Assembly: GCA_003427395.1 (NCBI GenBank)
Contig: BFEA01000228.1
Location: forward strand, 395,584 to 421,351
Direction: 5' to 3'
DNA from: Chara braunii
Taxonomy: Eukaryota > Streptophyta > Charophyceae > Charales > Characeae
Length of the DNA: 25,768 nucleotides
In this document: piece by piece, positions 8,527-17,670 of the stretch
How the letters are laid out: the number at the start of each line of letters is the position of its first letter
How positions within the stretch are numbered: position 1 is the first letter of the stretch
Translations under genes and position numbers: made by a program
Notes under the pieces: generated by a model
Told to the model about the DNA's origin: nothing
What the model saw: only the letters and a program-made list of their open reading frames with translations
The model's database searches: none

Positions 8527-8870
8527 TACTTCCAAGTTCCAAGAGCCCAATATGCCACTGAATGATTTCATGTGACTCTGTAATTACAGCTGGTTATTAC
8601 GCTATAAAACCCACCCCTCAGCCAGTGAAGGGAAGGCGATCATGGTAATATATGGCTGAGTCTACATCAAGTGGGACCCCTCACTCAACATGGGAGGTTA
8701 AGTTTGTGAGATGAGGACACGTTCGTTTGTTATGTAAAAGCCCGAAGAAAGGAAATTACCTAAATTTCATTTCAACGAAGTAATCATTCTGGTTCGTGAA
8801 AATGACAATGGGCATGCTCGCATGAAAAGCTCATTCCATCCTTTGGTCAAACTATGAAGAAGTGAATATG
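8527..8870. other. Spacer without visible gene
   Basis: Between the LINE-3 remnant and the telomere-like repeats I see no coding signal or repeat. If the transporter exon at 9167 belongs to a gene transcribed from the left, this is intron. Confidence 0.4.
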
Positions 8871-9007
8871 AAACCTAAACCCTAAAAGGCTAAACCCTCA
8901 ACCCTCAACCCCAAAAAGACTAAACCCTAAACCCCAAAAAGACTAAGCCCCAAACCCGAAACCTTAATCCTTAAAAGGCTAAACCCTAAACCCTAAACCC
9001 TAAACCT
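8871..9007. repeat. Interstitial telomere-like repeats (CCCTAAA)n
   Basis: About 137 bp of degenerate AAACCCT units includes four nearly perfect ones at the right end (8980-9005). Units such as AAAAGGCT and AAAAAGACT are interspersed. This is the Arabidopsis-type telomere motif read on the C-rich strand. An internal position and degeneracy argue for an old interstitial block, not a chromosome end. Confidence 0.9.
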
Positions 9008-9150
9008 GGATTACATGGTTCCTATGAAACCCGACGATCTCCCCCTCATCCCTTTTCTTAACAATACACTTCAACACAACTCTTTGATTCTTTGAACCAT
9101 TTTGGTTAACTTTATTTGTATCTCAGTGAAGCTTGTTTTGCTTTTATGTG

Positions 9151-9166
9151 TTTGTGCATTTTGCAG
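9151..9166 (+). promoter_or_regulatory. Probable 3' splice site before the transporter exon
   Basis: TTTGTGCATTTTGCAG is a good polypyrimidine-AG acceptor. The reading frame of the transporter tail starts in phase 0 directly after it (CCT GAT GCC = PDA). Upstream sequence stays open only briefly and has no transporter similarity. Confidence 0.6.
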
Positions 9167-9610
9167 CCTGATGCCGGGGTACCACTGAGCCAGTTGAAAG
9201 CAACCTTGGGCTTTTTGGCAGCTGCCAATTCTCTAGGGTTTGTTATTAGCCTTTTCTTCCCAGAGACGAAAGACTTGCCATTGGAAAGCATCTTCGATGA
9301 AGGTGGGTATTTGGCTTCTTCAAGGCCATTAGACACAGATAAGCTATCGTCGCTTGCAAAAGGCGCAAAACTAAATCCACCCAAATCCATGTCTCCTGTA
9401 CATGCAATCATGTCAAATGTAACCTTTTCCGATCAACTAGAGTCAAGTAAGACGAGCCCTTTGCAAAACGTTAGGGAGAAGGTGGACCACAACTCAGGAT
9501 TATCGCCAACCATGAAGTTGCTAAGCACTCCCTCGACAACTCCATTGCCACCTCTCCCAACCTCTCTAGATAGGATGCCTGCACCCTCTAGAGGCATTTC
9601 AATCCAATGA
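9167..9610 (+). CDS. Terminal exon of a major facilitator superfamily transporter (Pht1-like), partial
   Basis: After the acceptor the frame gives 147 codons to a TGA stop. The first 45 residues look like the last transmembrane helix of an MFS carrier: DAG, then TLGFLAAANSLGFVISLFF, then PETKDLPLESI. PETK...LE is the classical motif after the last helix. DAG before the helix and N.LG within it recall plant and fungal phosphate/H+ symporters (Pht1/PHO84). Sugar carriers are the alternative. The remaining 110 residues are polar, Ser/Pro/Leu-rich and longer than the usual Pht1 tail. Upstream exons are absent from the window, so either a transposon-filled intron of more than 9 kb precedes it or this is a stranded gene piece. 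The frame is intact and not transposon-like, which argues for real coding. Confidence 0.65.
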   Translation, partial: PDAGVPLSQLKATLGFLAAANSLGFVISLFFPETKDLPLESIFDEGGYLASSRPLDTDKLSSLAKGAKLNPPKSMSPVHAIMSNVTFSDQLESSKTSPLQNVREKVDHNSGLSPTMKLLSTPSTTPLPPLPTSLDRMPAPSRGISIQ

Positions 9611-10240
9611 TTTAGGGTGCATTGCTTGTTGTTGGCATAGCAATCGATGAACTGCCCACTACCCTGTAATTAATCTCTCCGACCGGATTCTTAGTAGCTA
9701 AATTTGAAGCTATACTGTGGTTCATAAACAAATCGGAACATTGGGTTTCATGTCAATGAATCACCCGATCATCATCGTTCATAATGTTTGTATGTAACTG
9801 CTCTCAAAATTTTACGGAATAGGAAATCTTTGAAAGAGAAACTGGAGTTATTATCATGGAGATGAACCTTTTTCCTACTTGTATCATACTCATGGGGGAT
9901 TTCCATAATATATCCATAATGGCATAATATATTTGTTCGAGGCATGAGCAACTTTTTCGTAGTTTAACGCGGATCATCTAGCTGGTGTGAATTTTTTTGC
10001 TATCGTAACTACGTAAGTTATTGGGAAGAGAAAATTAGGCAATTGTAGACATGAATGTATTGCACTCCTAGATGAAATTCGTTATGTGTTTGTAGTAACT
10101 TTGTACTATTTAGTACGTGTTTTTTTTTTTTTTTTTTTTTTTTTAATGAAATTTATACGTGTTTGTAACTTTGTATGTCACCTGACCATGTTGTGAAAAG
10201 TGGGGTAAGGTGTGTGGCCATCGGGATAAGGCTGCTAGTG
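9611..10240. other. Probable 3' UTR and flanking AT-rich DNA
   Basis: No gene is visible. The first few hundred bases probably form the 3' UTR of the transporter exon; there is no clear AATAAA. A T run lies at about 10121-10144 between two copies of TACGTGTTT, which could be another small poly(A) insertion. Confidence 0.4.
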
Positions 10241-10310
10241 GTTGGATAAAATGGAGCACACATTGCTGCATTTATTCTTAGTGGCTTTGACAAGTGACGA
10301 AACCCTTCTC

Positions 10311-10311
<1 letters not shown>

Positions 10312-10351
<40 letters not shown>

Positions 10352-10450
10352 TACCTTTTTTTTTTGGCTTCGCTCCATTTTGAACAGTACCATTTTTTCT
10401 TTTGATTTCTTCTGCTTTCTTTCCTTCTTTTCCTTCAAAACGTTTTTCTT
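10312..10450. repeat. Poly(T) and pyrimidine-rich tract
   Basis: About 35 T in a row begin near 10312. A second T run and a T/C-rich stretch follow, reaching the left arm of the 29-bp inverted repeat. Confidence 0.85.
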
Positions 10451-10456
10451 CCCTGA

Positions 10457-11139
10457 GGCCTGGACCCACTAGCGAAGTATTCTACCACTCCGGTCAGGAT
10501 TTCGATCATGTGTGGCCTAGAGTGATGCGGTACGGCCGTCGAATACATTAGATCTCGTCGGCCTGGTAGTTTCCGAGCGGGGACTGTAAAGATGCCCACC
10601 TCCTGTCCAATGAGATGCGTCGAAAAAACTAACAAACAAACAAATTTGGGCACTATAGCTGGTGGCTTTGCGTGGGCGAGAAATGTGGATTTTATGGATT
10701 TGAAAGGGGGGGGGGGTTAATTTCCAGACCTCGTTTTTTTTTTTTTTGGCTCTGAGATATCAAACTTGAAATGTGAAATTCAAATATTGTGGTGGATCTG
10801 ACAGGAACGCTTCCGCGTCTGTCGGATGGCCTGCTAGAGGCATCATGAGATACATGGTGATGAATGTATCCCAATACCCGTTACTTGTTCAACCTCGTGA
10901 ATGTGTTCGTGGACACATTTTATTGTCACAGTACATCACTATGAAGACTTACGTGAAGGAGATCATACCAACCCATGAATTCAGGTGCACAACTGTTCTT
11001 CTTTGTTTTATGTGTCATTTCAATTCATTTTAAATCAGAAAACGATCCATTGATGCAAATAAAACATAACTTTGTCTTTTCTAAAAAACCATAAAATTGC
11101 GTCACACATCGTAGAATACTTCGCTAGTGGGTCCAGGCC
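10457..11139. repeat. 29-bp perfect inverted repeat enclosing 625 bp
   Basis: The left arm (10457-10485) begins GGCCTGGACCCACTAGCGAA. The right arm (11111-11139) is its exact reverse complement. Both arms read VEYFASGSRP outward in one frame. The layout is that of a terminal inverted repeat, but I see no certain target duplication. Between the arms is a 16-nt T run near 10733-10748, a G9 run and an open frame of 86 codons (10773-11033) without known similarity. Confidence 0.8.
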
Positions 11140-11144
11140 CCTGT

Positions 11145-11184
11145 CCTTTCTTTGTTTGCTTTCCTTGCTTTTTTTGCTTTCTTT

Positions 11185-11216
<32 letters not shown>

Positions 11217-11415
11217 TGCTTTCTTTCTTTATTTCTTTCCTTCGTCCTGTCTTTCTTTCTTTCGTCCTCTCTAACTTTTCTCACTTTGTGAGTCTTTTTC
11301 TTTCTTTCGTTGTTTCTCTTTTTCCCTCTCTTTCTTCTTTCCTTCTTTCTTTTTTCCATTTGGTCGTTCCTTTTTTTTTCATTTTTTTGTTTTTGTCTTT
11401 CTTTCTTTCTTTTTT
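11145..11415. repeat. (TTTC)n-rich polypyrimidine tract
   Basis: About 270 bp are almost entirely T and C on the plus strand, with several perfect CTTT blocks. Long K/R-rich or F/L/S-rich frames here are composition artefacts. Confidence 0.9.
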
Positions 11416-11859
11416 GGGATAATTTGCAAAATACCCCCACAAGTTGAGATATATGCCAGAATGCCCCTAAAACATGTGGGTATAGAGGAATGCCCTTTTG
11501 GGCCAAAATCTTTGTAGTGCCCCTGTCAGGCGGGTGTGCAACTTTGCAATCTGGACCTCCCCGTTTGGGCTTCGACTAGTTGTCTTCCTTTTGTTGTCCT
11601 CGTCTCCCCTTTGCCTTCTCTGGGCTACTTCATACCACCCATGATCTCTCCTCTACCCTATCAGGCCATCTCCGACAGACAACCCTTCGAGGGACTGCAT
11701 CCACGTGGCGATTACAACGGGGGGTCATTAGGTGCTGCAATTCCAAGGGAGGAGGAGGAGTGAGGTGGGGAAGAGGTTTTTTTTTTTTTCCTTTCTCCCT
11801 TCTTTTTTTTCTCTCTTCAGGGGAAAGGAAAAGGATAGAGAATAACACAGTCACGAAAG
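11416..11859. other. Spacer, no gene recognised
   Basis: At 11420-11530 there are about four loose repeats of an AATGCCCCT-like motif. A short frame at 11536-11763 has no recognisable similarity. T runs follow at 11779-11813. Confidence 0.4.
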
Positions 11860-12008
11860 TTGTCCGGAGTAGAAGGGAGAGAAGGGAACAGGCTCTATAC
11901 ACCGAGCGAGATGATTAGTAAGGAAAAGAGCAGGTACCGGAGGGTCCATAAAAAAATTGACTCCATGCTCTTGTACAAAGGGCTAACAGCTCGCTCACGG
12001 GGACTGAT

Positions 12009-12300
12009 GTGTTACACACCTTACATACGACAGGGGACAAAGGGGGGAATGCACTTCATTCTGCATATAAGGGTGACCGGGAAAAGGTGGTACGGGAACG
12101 GGAGGGGGCTGGGGAAGGGAGTCGGGCATCGTCTAGCTCGGCTGGTCCAGAAGCAGACTCGTCTAACTCATCTAGTCAAGGTGGGGAATCGCGATCGTGG
12201 GCGGAAAGGGTGGGGAGATCCTTTGTTGGGGAGTCTATTTCGATCTAGCGTAGGAAAGGAGGAGGAGTAGCAGGAAAAGGGGAAGAGTGGAGAATTCCAT
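12009..12300 (+). pseudogene. LINE-2 ORF1 N-terminal region, partial
   Basis: A frame of 79 codons (12009-12248) reads a G/E/S-rich start, followed by SSQGGESRSWAERVGRSF. A SW(A)..V segment near the N-terminus is typical of plant LINE ORF1 proteins. It stops just before the core region. The upstream G/A-rich stretch 11820-12008 would be the 5' UTR. Confidence 0.4.
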
Positions 12301-12392
12301 TGGGAAACGTGACATTTGTTGGGGCCTTCCTTCTGACCTGCCTCCTGTCCCCCTCAGAAAACAGGATACTGCACCAAGGCAGCAGGTGAACC

Positions 12393-13232
12393 GTGGTCAA
12401 GGCGTTCCCCGGGGATAAGGTGAGAGTTAAAGAAGAATTGTACATACGCCACGTGAGCAACAGGGCATTCCACGACGACGCATCATTTAAGTCAACGAAT
12501 GACAAGGTTGGCTGGATCAGAGAGCGAGTAGGTGCCTTCAGGGGATCCTTGGACAGTGCACAGGATCTCTTCCTGATCCAGCCAACCTCATCATCTGTTA
12601 TCACAATCATCTGTATGATTGAATCGAATAAAAAAATAATGGATGGATGGAAGTCACTTCGCTGCGGAGGATCGGAAGTGCGAATCTACCCTTGGTCCCC
12701 CCCGAAGCAGCAGCGACCAGAGGAATGTAGAGAACAAATGATGAGAGAATACTTTTGGGTAGAATTTCGACACATCCCTATCGAGATTCAGGCGGCCTTC
12801 GTGCAGGATTTTGCGGAGAAATGCGACGTAGTGGACTTCATTGATCCATTACCACCCCACGTAGCGCGGAGGAATGATTACCTTATGTTGGCTATTAGTC
12901 TGGTCGAAGGGCACGTTTCACTATTCCGCACTGTGTAGGCGGAAGAGTACCGAATACACACTGCCCATAAACACAGCCCCTGGTGTTTCAAATGCCAGGC
13001 CTATTGTCACTTGTATACAGACACAGCTTGCGCTCGCCATCCCTCCCTGGCGGCGAAGCCTACAGGGCGCCTTAGGAAAGACTCCTTCGTAGAATCTCAG
13101 TGGCGAACGGTGGATCCGGGTCATGAGGGATGGGTCTTCATTGACACACCCGGTGAGAAGGAAGGTGAAGTAATCGGTTGGTCATGGGAAGGGCAAGGTG
13201 ACCCTCAGCAGGATACTAAACCACCAGCATGA
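12393..13232 (+). pseudogene. LINE-2 ORF1: RNA-binding-like core and zinc knuckle with one internal stop
   Basis: A single frame runs from 12393 to the TGA at 13230, broken only by a TAG at 12936-12938. The core reads SSVITIICMIESNKKIMDGW, then VRIYPWSPPK, then REYFWVEFRHIPIEIQ, then DVVDFIDPLPPHV and NDYLMLAISLVEG. These match the corresponding blocks of LINE-3 (VMMVISKD, VTVHPWKPD, WVN, VVDWI, NQMIVCLDL). After the stop comes CFKCQAYCHLYTDTAC, a zinc knuckle with the same unusual CX2CX4HX6C spacing. The start choice at 12393 is arbitrary. The protein would bind element RNA, as known for LINE ORF1 proteins. A 16-bp inverted repeat (12505-12588) lies in its N-terminal part. Confidence 0.75.
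12505..12588. repeat. 16-bp perfect inverted repeat inside LINE-2 ORF1
   Basis: AGGTTGGCTGGATCAG (12505-12520) is the exact reverse complement of 12573-12588, with a 52-bp spacer. The spacer also pairs partly with itself. It sits in the variable region before the conserved ORF1 core and leaves the frame open. Confidence 0.9.
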
Positions 13233-13944
13233 TGGACCCCCCCACGGACCCTGGAGGCGCATCTGCTACAACCATCCCATGGGAAATAGTGGGGAAGAAA
13301 AAGAAGGAGAACAGGAGTGTGTTAATTGAAATGTCAAAAGGACGGGAAAATAATAAAGGCAACAGTTTTGCCCTGTTGGAGGATTGGGGGGGAGGAGGGG
13401 GTCGGGGGTCAGAAGGAAGTGCCCGAGGGGAGTGGAAGGAAGGGGACAGGAAGGAAGGATGATTCTTGTAAGGGGCCCACGGAGACACAGGAGAAGCTGC
13501 CACAAGAACAACAGACCAACCAGATCCAGCAGGCATAACCACAACAAGTGCGGATGAAACAGCAAGCACAGGCCAGACACACACCGCATGCACAACCCCA
13601 GCATGCAAAACAACAAACACAACAGACGCCGCTATAACAGTAAACACATCAGACACTGCCTGCGTATCAAACGCAATAGAGTCAGCAGACACAACACGCT
13701 GAGCCGTCAGAGCCACCACACCAAGCGCAGACGTCGGGGTCACAACGAGCGAGTCACACACTGGCCACAAATTTCTGTTCAGACGCGTTTGGGGCCCGAT
13801 CGATGGATGTGGATTCAACAACCCCCCCCAACCCCCCCCCCCCCGGATGTGGAAATGGATGACAATTCAAAAGACGCGGACGCCCCACCACAAGAGACGA
13901 GTCTGGACCAAAACATCCAGGTGGTCACGGAATGGATTAATTAA
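13233..13944 (+). pseudogene. LINE-2 ORF1 disordered tail
   Basis: The plus strand is rich in CA and GGA and has short frames in all phases. The last one (to 13944) reads DVEMDDNSKDADAPPQETS, an acidic, disordered-looking segment. A C-rich run (about 13824-13846) probably caused frame slippage. This is the expected position of the low-complexity part between knuckle and C-terminal domain. The long minus-strand frame here is a composition shadow. Confidence 0.4.
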
Positions 13945-14071
13945 ACATTTAAGAGCTGACCTGCCGTAAGGGGGCGAAGAGTACTTGGACAACTCTTACG
14001 TTGAGCTGGTTACCTTACTAAATAATAGCCCGACACTTTGATCAACACTGACGTTTGGCCCCCCATCTCAC

Positions 14072-14638
14072 TTGACATGGGCAGAAGTCTTCCAACGCAT
14101 CCTGACTATCGCCCGGGGCCGCTTTCGCCCTCTCCTTAAGCAGCATACCCCGTCGCCAGATATTCAACACGCACAGCTAGAGAGAGAGGTAGGAGTGGAC
14201 ACTATGGAGGAGGGGATGACCTCACGTCGACTTAAGTTGCGACAATTGATTGAACGGGGTTTTTTTGAGTTGCCTCTCTCCAACACGGAAGAAATATTGG
14301 TAATCCCTATGAGGAAAACCGAGGGAAAATGGGAAGTTGGTCTCTCCGCGGTGGGTGAGCACGGGGGCGTGACTTTACAGGGTTGGGGCTTCCTGGTCCA
14401 CATCGGGGATCCTAGGGAAAGAGATAAGACCTTCATGAGCCAAATGGAATCCTTCATCCCCAAACACTATGCTCCCGGGGCGAGAGAAGCCCTCAGATTC
14501 GAAAGATGCGACCAACAGATAGCTATGAATGACCTCTATCTACTCTTTGAACCTAATAAATCAGCCGACCTACGTTGGCAGAACCACAATATGCAGCTGG
14601 ACCTGCAGTGCGCAAAAATAAAAGCCAGTCATTTCTAG
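14072..14638 (+). CDS. LINE-2 unnamed domain before ORF2 (open, 188 codons)
   Basis: This frame is fully open from 14072 to a TAG at 14636 and ends only 68 bases before ORF2. It reads TWAEVFQRILTIARGRFRPL, then RLKLRQLIERGFFELPL, then a beta-like stretch (EEILVIPMRKTEGKWEVGL, GVTLQGWGFLVHIGDPRE), then MESFIPKHYAPGAREALRFE. I do not recognise a named family. The strand-rich middle and the KWEVGL/GWGF pattern suggest a folded domain. A piece of LINE-1 (minus strand, about 4475-4370) seems related. It is probably the C-terminus of ORF1 or a small separate ORF of this LINE family. Confidence 0.5.
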   Translation: MTWAEVFQRILTIARGRFRPLLKQHTPSPDIQHAQLEREVGVDTMEEGMTSRRLKLRQLIERGFFELPLSNTEEILVIPMRKTEGKWEVGLSAVGEHGGVTLQGWGFLVHIGDPRERDKTFMSQMESFIPKHYAPGAREALRFERCDQQIAMNDLYLLFEPNKSADLRWQNHNMQLDLQCAKIKASHF

Positions 14639-14706
14639 TCGGACGACGATGTGCAAATGTCTATGCAGAATTCTGCGAAAGAAGGTTCTGAGCTTAGATA
14701 GGTGGG

Positions 14707-15817
14707 ATGCCAAACAATGGCATCCCCTTTGAGGTGCACTCCGAATCAGAAGAACGGAACGCCGAGAAAATGGAAAACCTGGAAATTCTATATTGTAGAA
14801 ATCCAGCTTGGCAACAATGCATACAAACAACGGATCTCGACTTGCGTTCTATCAATGTGAATGGCTTGGCATCCAGTAAACCCGAGAAATGCCAAGCCAT
14901 TTGGGTTCAACTCAGAGGGGTAGGTGGTAGGCGATGGCCAGATATAATATGCGTACAGGAGACCCACCTTCAGGACAACCCATAACATAACAGGGCGCAT
15001 AAGATGGTTTGGCCATACTCGGCCGTGAGGGCCCATGCCCCTCGACCGGGTTCAGCAGGGGTAGCAATTTGGATCCCCCCCGACTCTAGGTTCCAACTGG
15101 TCCACTGGGCGGCAAACGATGAGGAAGGGAGATGGGTATTGGCATTGGGGATGCTGGAATTGGAACTGCTATGCGTACTTTGCATGTACTCCCCCAATAC
15201 GGTTGGAGAAAGAAGAGCCTTTTGGGGGAATCGAGGAATGTAAGTACCCGAGGCTACTCCCTTAGTTATAGCACGGGATTTCAGTGCTACCCCTGATAGG
15301 AGATTGGATAGATGGAATCCTCAGGGGTCCCCTTCTTTTGCAGCAGTCGAAGACGAGCAAATGATAGCAGAGCTTTGCAAAACTCTCTCGGTCTTCGACA
15401 CCTTCCGCCGCTTGCACCCAAATGATCGGTCCTTCACATGTATAAGGGATAAGCGATCCGACACGTTTGTCCCAATCACGAATCGACCTTATCCTTCTCT
15501 CTAATGACCTGGAAGGAGCCCTCGGATGGTTGATGATCCTACCACGCAGTCCACACCCAGGTCTGAACCATAAAACTTGTGGATTAGTACTAACAATGAG
15601 GAAAAGACCGGACCAAGGGCCCGACTTTTACAAACTCAACACCTCTCTTTTAAGAGATCAGCCTTTTCGGCAAATGATTCAGCAAGAGTGGCAATTTTGG
15701 CACCAACAAAAACACCATTTTGACTCCTTCTCTACGTGGTTCAATAATGGTCTGATTTTCCTAGCCAAGAAGTGTAAGGAATTCTCCAAGGTTAAAGTAG
15801 CCCTACGACAACAATAG
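14707..15817 (+). pseudogene. LINE-2 ORF2: APE-type endonuclease, broken
   Basis: Frame 1 carries RSINVNGLASSKPEKCQAIW and DIICVQETHLQDNP (catalytic QET), a TAA at 14983, then GSAGVAIWIPPDSRF, RWVLALGMLELELL and CMYSPNTVGERRAFW, a TAA at 15241, then PLVIARDFSATPDRRLDRW (GDFN motif changed to RDFS), DTFRRLHPNDRSFTCI. Between 15450 and 15467 the frame shifts by one base, and frame 2 continues with SRIDLILLSND and NHKTCGLVLTM, where the canonical SDH has become NHK. RPDQGPDFYKLNTSLL follows. The changed catalytic residues show the nuclease is inactive. A TAG at 15815 ends this open stretch. Confidence 0.85.
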
Positions 15818-17443
15818 GAAACGTTCACTCATAAGGATCTGTTAGACCTGGAACAACAGGCAAATTATCAAGATCTTCATATACCCATCCAAAATGTTAA
15901 AAATCAGCTCCTACACTACGCCCAACATAGATGGCAAGGCATTAGAATAATAAGAAAAATGTTCAAACTCGCTCAGGAGGCCACAGTGAACACTCATTTC
16001 TTCACTATGGCTACGGTCGGCGCACGGAGGACCATAATCGAGGCACTCTATGACCCAGACAAAAGGGAGCAGGTCATCGCCACCGATATCGCCTCCTGCA
16101 CATTAATCACAAGGAGGTTCTTTAAGCAATTGTATACATCCAAAATCCCAACCCCGCGAGAGGAAGCAAGGTAGAGAGCGCAAGAGGACTTCTTATCACC
16201 TATGGATAGACACCTTTCCCCACGACAACGGGACTAGCTTGAGAAACCATTGAGGAAGGATGAAATATGGACTGTGCTTCTCCAGATGAAGGAAGATAAA
16301 ACTCGTGGAATTGACGGGTTTCCGAAAGAATTTTGGGAAACTATGTAGACGGACCTGAGCGCGGACTTGTGGGAATACTATCAGAGGGTATGGGAAGACG
16401 GGGAGATGGGGAAAGTAGTGGGGAAAGGAGTATTGTCGCTTCTATACAAAATAGGGGATAAGATGAACATTCAGAATTATAAACCGATCACTCTCCTTAC
16501 AGTAGTCTATAAAATGATTTCCAAAGCCCTGACGAATCGAATGGCGGCAGTCCTGAAAGACGTAATACACCTTGCCCAGACAGGTTTTATGGCGGGGAGG
16601 AACATAGAGGAAAATATCCTGTTGGTAAACGAAGTGGTCAAATTGGCACGAAGGAACCAGGCAAATGCGACCATTATCTTTATTGATTTCGAAAAAGCCT
16701 CTGACTACGTCGACGGGGACTTTTTAGAAAAATGTTTAGACAAGATGTGTTTCGGACCCGCCTTCAGGTGCTGGGTGAGGATTCTACACAGCAATGCAAC
16801 TACCTGTGTGCAGGTTAACGGGTCAGTGACACCTCCCTTTGAACTTCAACGATCGATCAGACAAGAGGATCCCATTGCTCCCTACCTCTTCCTGGTCATA
16901 ATGGAGGCATTATCCGCTAACTTGAGACACAATAAGGACCTCGCACGGATCATAATCGCTGATATCTCAGAAAAGGCAACACCGGTCTGTTCTCTTTTTC
17001 CAGATGATCTCACTAGAATGGTAGACGCAAACACACAGAATATGGAAGAAATCCAGAATCTCATGAAGCAGTTTGTGAGATGTCTGACATGACAGTCAAT
17101 TGGGGGCAAAAAACCGTAGGTTGGTGGCTACATCATCAAGGGGGTAGAACCCCCGAAAACCTGCGGATTAACTGGCTTCCCCTGGATGACCCTCTTGGAA
17201 TCCTGGGGGCGTTAGTTACAGCTAAAGGTAAGCCCGCCACCAACGACGAATGGCTGGCAGGGCCGGCAAAGCCAAACTCGCGGGATGGAATAACAAGCCT
17301 ACATCAATCTTTGGGCGGACCCCATCCAAGACAACGACCGGCTTCGAGGGAGCCGACAATGTTTCATCTAATCAACACTTTGTGCCTCCAGGCTCAGGCT
17401 TGATTTATCAAAGTGTAGCTACTTGACCTATCAATTTTCATTT
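15818..17443 (+). pseudogene. LINE-2 ORF2: linker and reverse transcriptase, broken
   Basis: Frame 2 continues from the endonuclease through TAG stops at 16172, 16235 and 16346. Blocks are RKDEIWTVLLQMKEDKTRGI then DGFPKEFWE (N-terminal RT block), LLYKIGDKMNIQNYKPITLL, AQTGFMAGRNIEENILLVNE, IIFIDFEKASDYVDGDFL (motif A; the usual AYDRVD is altered to SDYVD), SIRQEDPIAPYLFLV (motif B) and CSLFPDDLTRM (motif C, PDD where ADD is usual). Near 17090 the frame shifts to frame 1, giving TVNWGQKTVGWWLHHQ and INWLPLDDPLGILGALV. Coding similarity stops where the mitochondrial rRNA begins. The altered motifs A and C argue against activity. Confidence 0.9.
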
Positions 17444-17670
17444 CGCCTAAAGAGTAACGAAGGCGCGCAAAGGTAGGCTCAAGCTAGCGCTTTGCGCAGC
17501 TGTAGAGCGTAATGGTCAGAGCCTGCCTGACTGTGAGACCTACAAGTCGAACAGAGACGAAAGTCGACCATAGTGATCCGGGGGGCCCGTGTGGAAGGGC
17601 TCTCGCTCAACGGATCAAAGGTACGTCGGGGATAACAGGCTGATGACTCCCAAGAGCTCATATCGACGGA
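17444..17670 (+). rRNA. Mitochondrial large-subunit rRNA fragment (domain V), inserted in LINE-2
   Basis: The segment from CGCCTAAAGAGTAACGAAGG to AGCTCATATCGACGG follows the peptidyl-transferase region of organelle/bacterial 23S-type rRNA. Landmarks in order are CTAAAGAGTAACG, TGTGAGACCTACAAGTCGA, CATAGTGATCCGG, CGCTCAACGGATCAAAGGTA, CGGGGATAACAGGCTGATG and CAAGAGCTCATATCGACGG. GGATCAAAGG and TGATGACTCCC fit plant mitochondria better than plastids, from memory of those genes. Nuclear 28S differs here (GGGATAACTGGC). It is a non-functional piece of about 227 bp, flanked on both sides by LINE ORF2 coding sequence. Confidence 0.85.

Noticed and set aside
10235-10472. Lys-rich and Phe-rich frames around T runs
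   Set aside because: Homopolymer artefacts.
10773-11033. 86-codon plus-strand frame inside the 29-bp inverted repeat
   Set aside because: No ATG start, no similarity I can name, and no support beyond being open.
11102-11506. Long minus-strand frame rich in K, R and E
   Set aside because: It is the complement of a TTTC-rich tract; composition alone keeps it open.
13216-13821. 201-codon minus-strand frame
   Set aside because: It lies opposite the disordered ORF1 tail of plus-strand LINE-2 and has a hydrophobic composition expected from CA/GGA-rich DNA; no motif recognised.
17444-17670. Nuclear 28S rRNA
   Set aside because: The sequence has GGGGATAACAGGCTGATG, the organelle/bacterial form, not the nuclear GGGATAACTGGC form.
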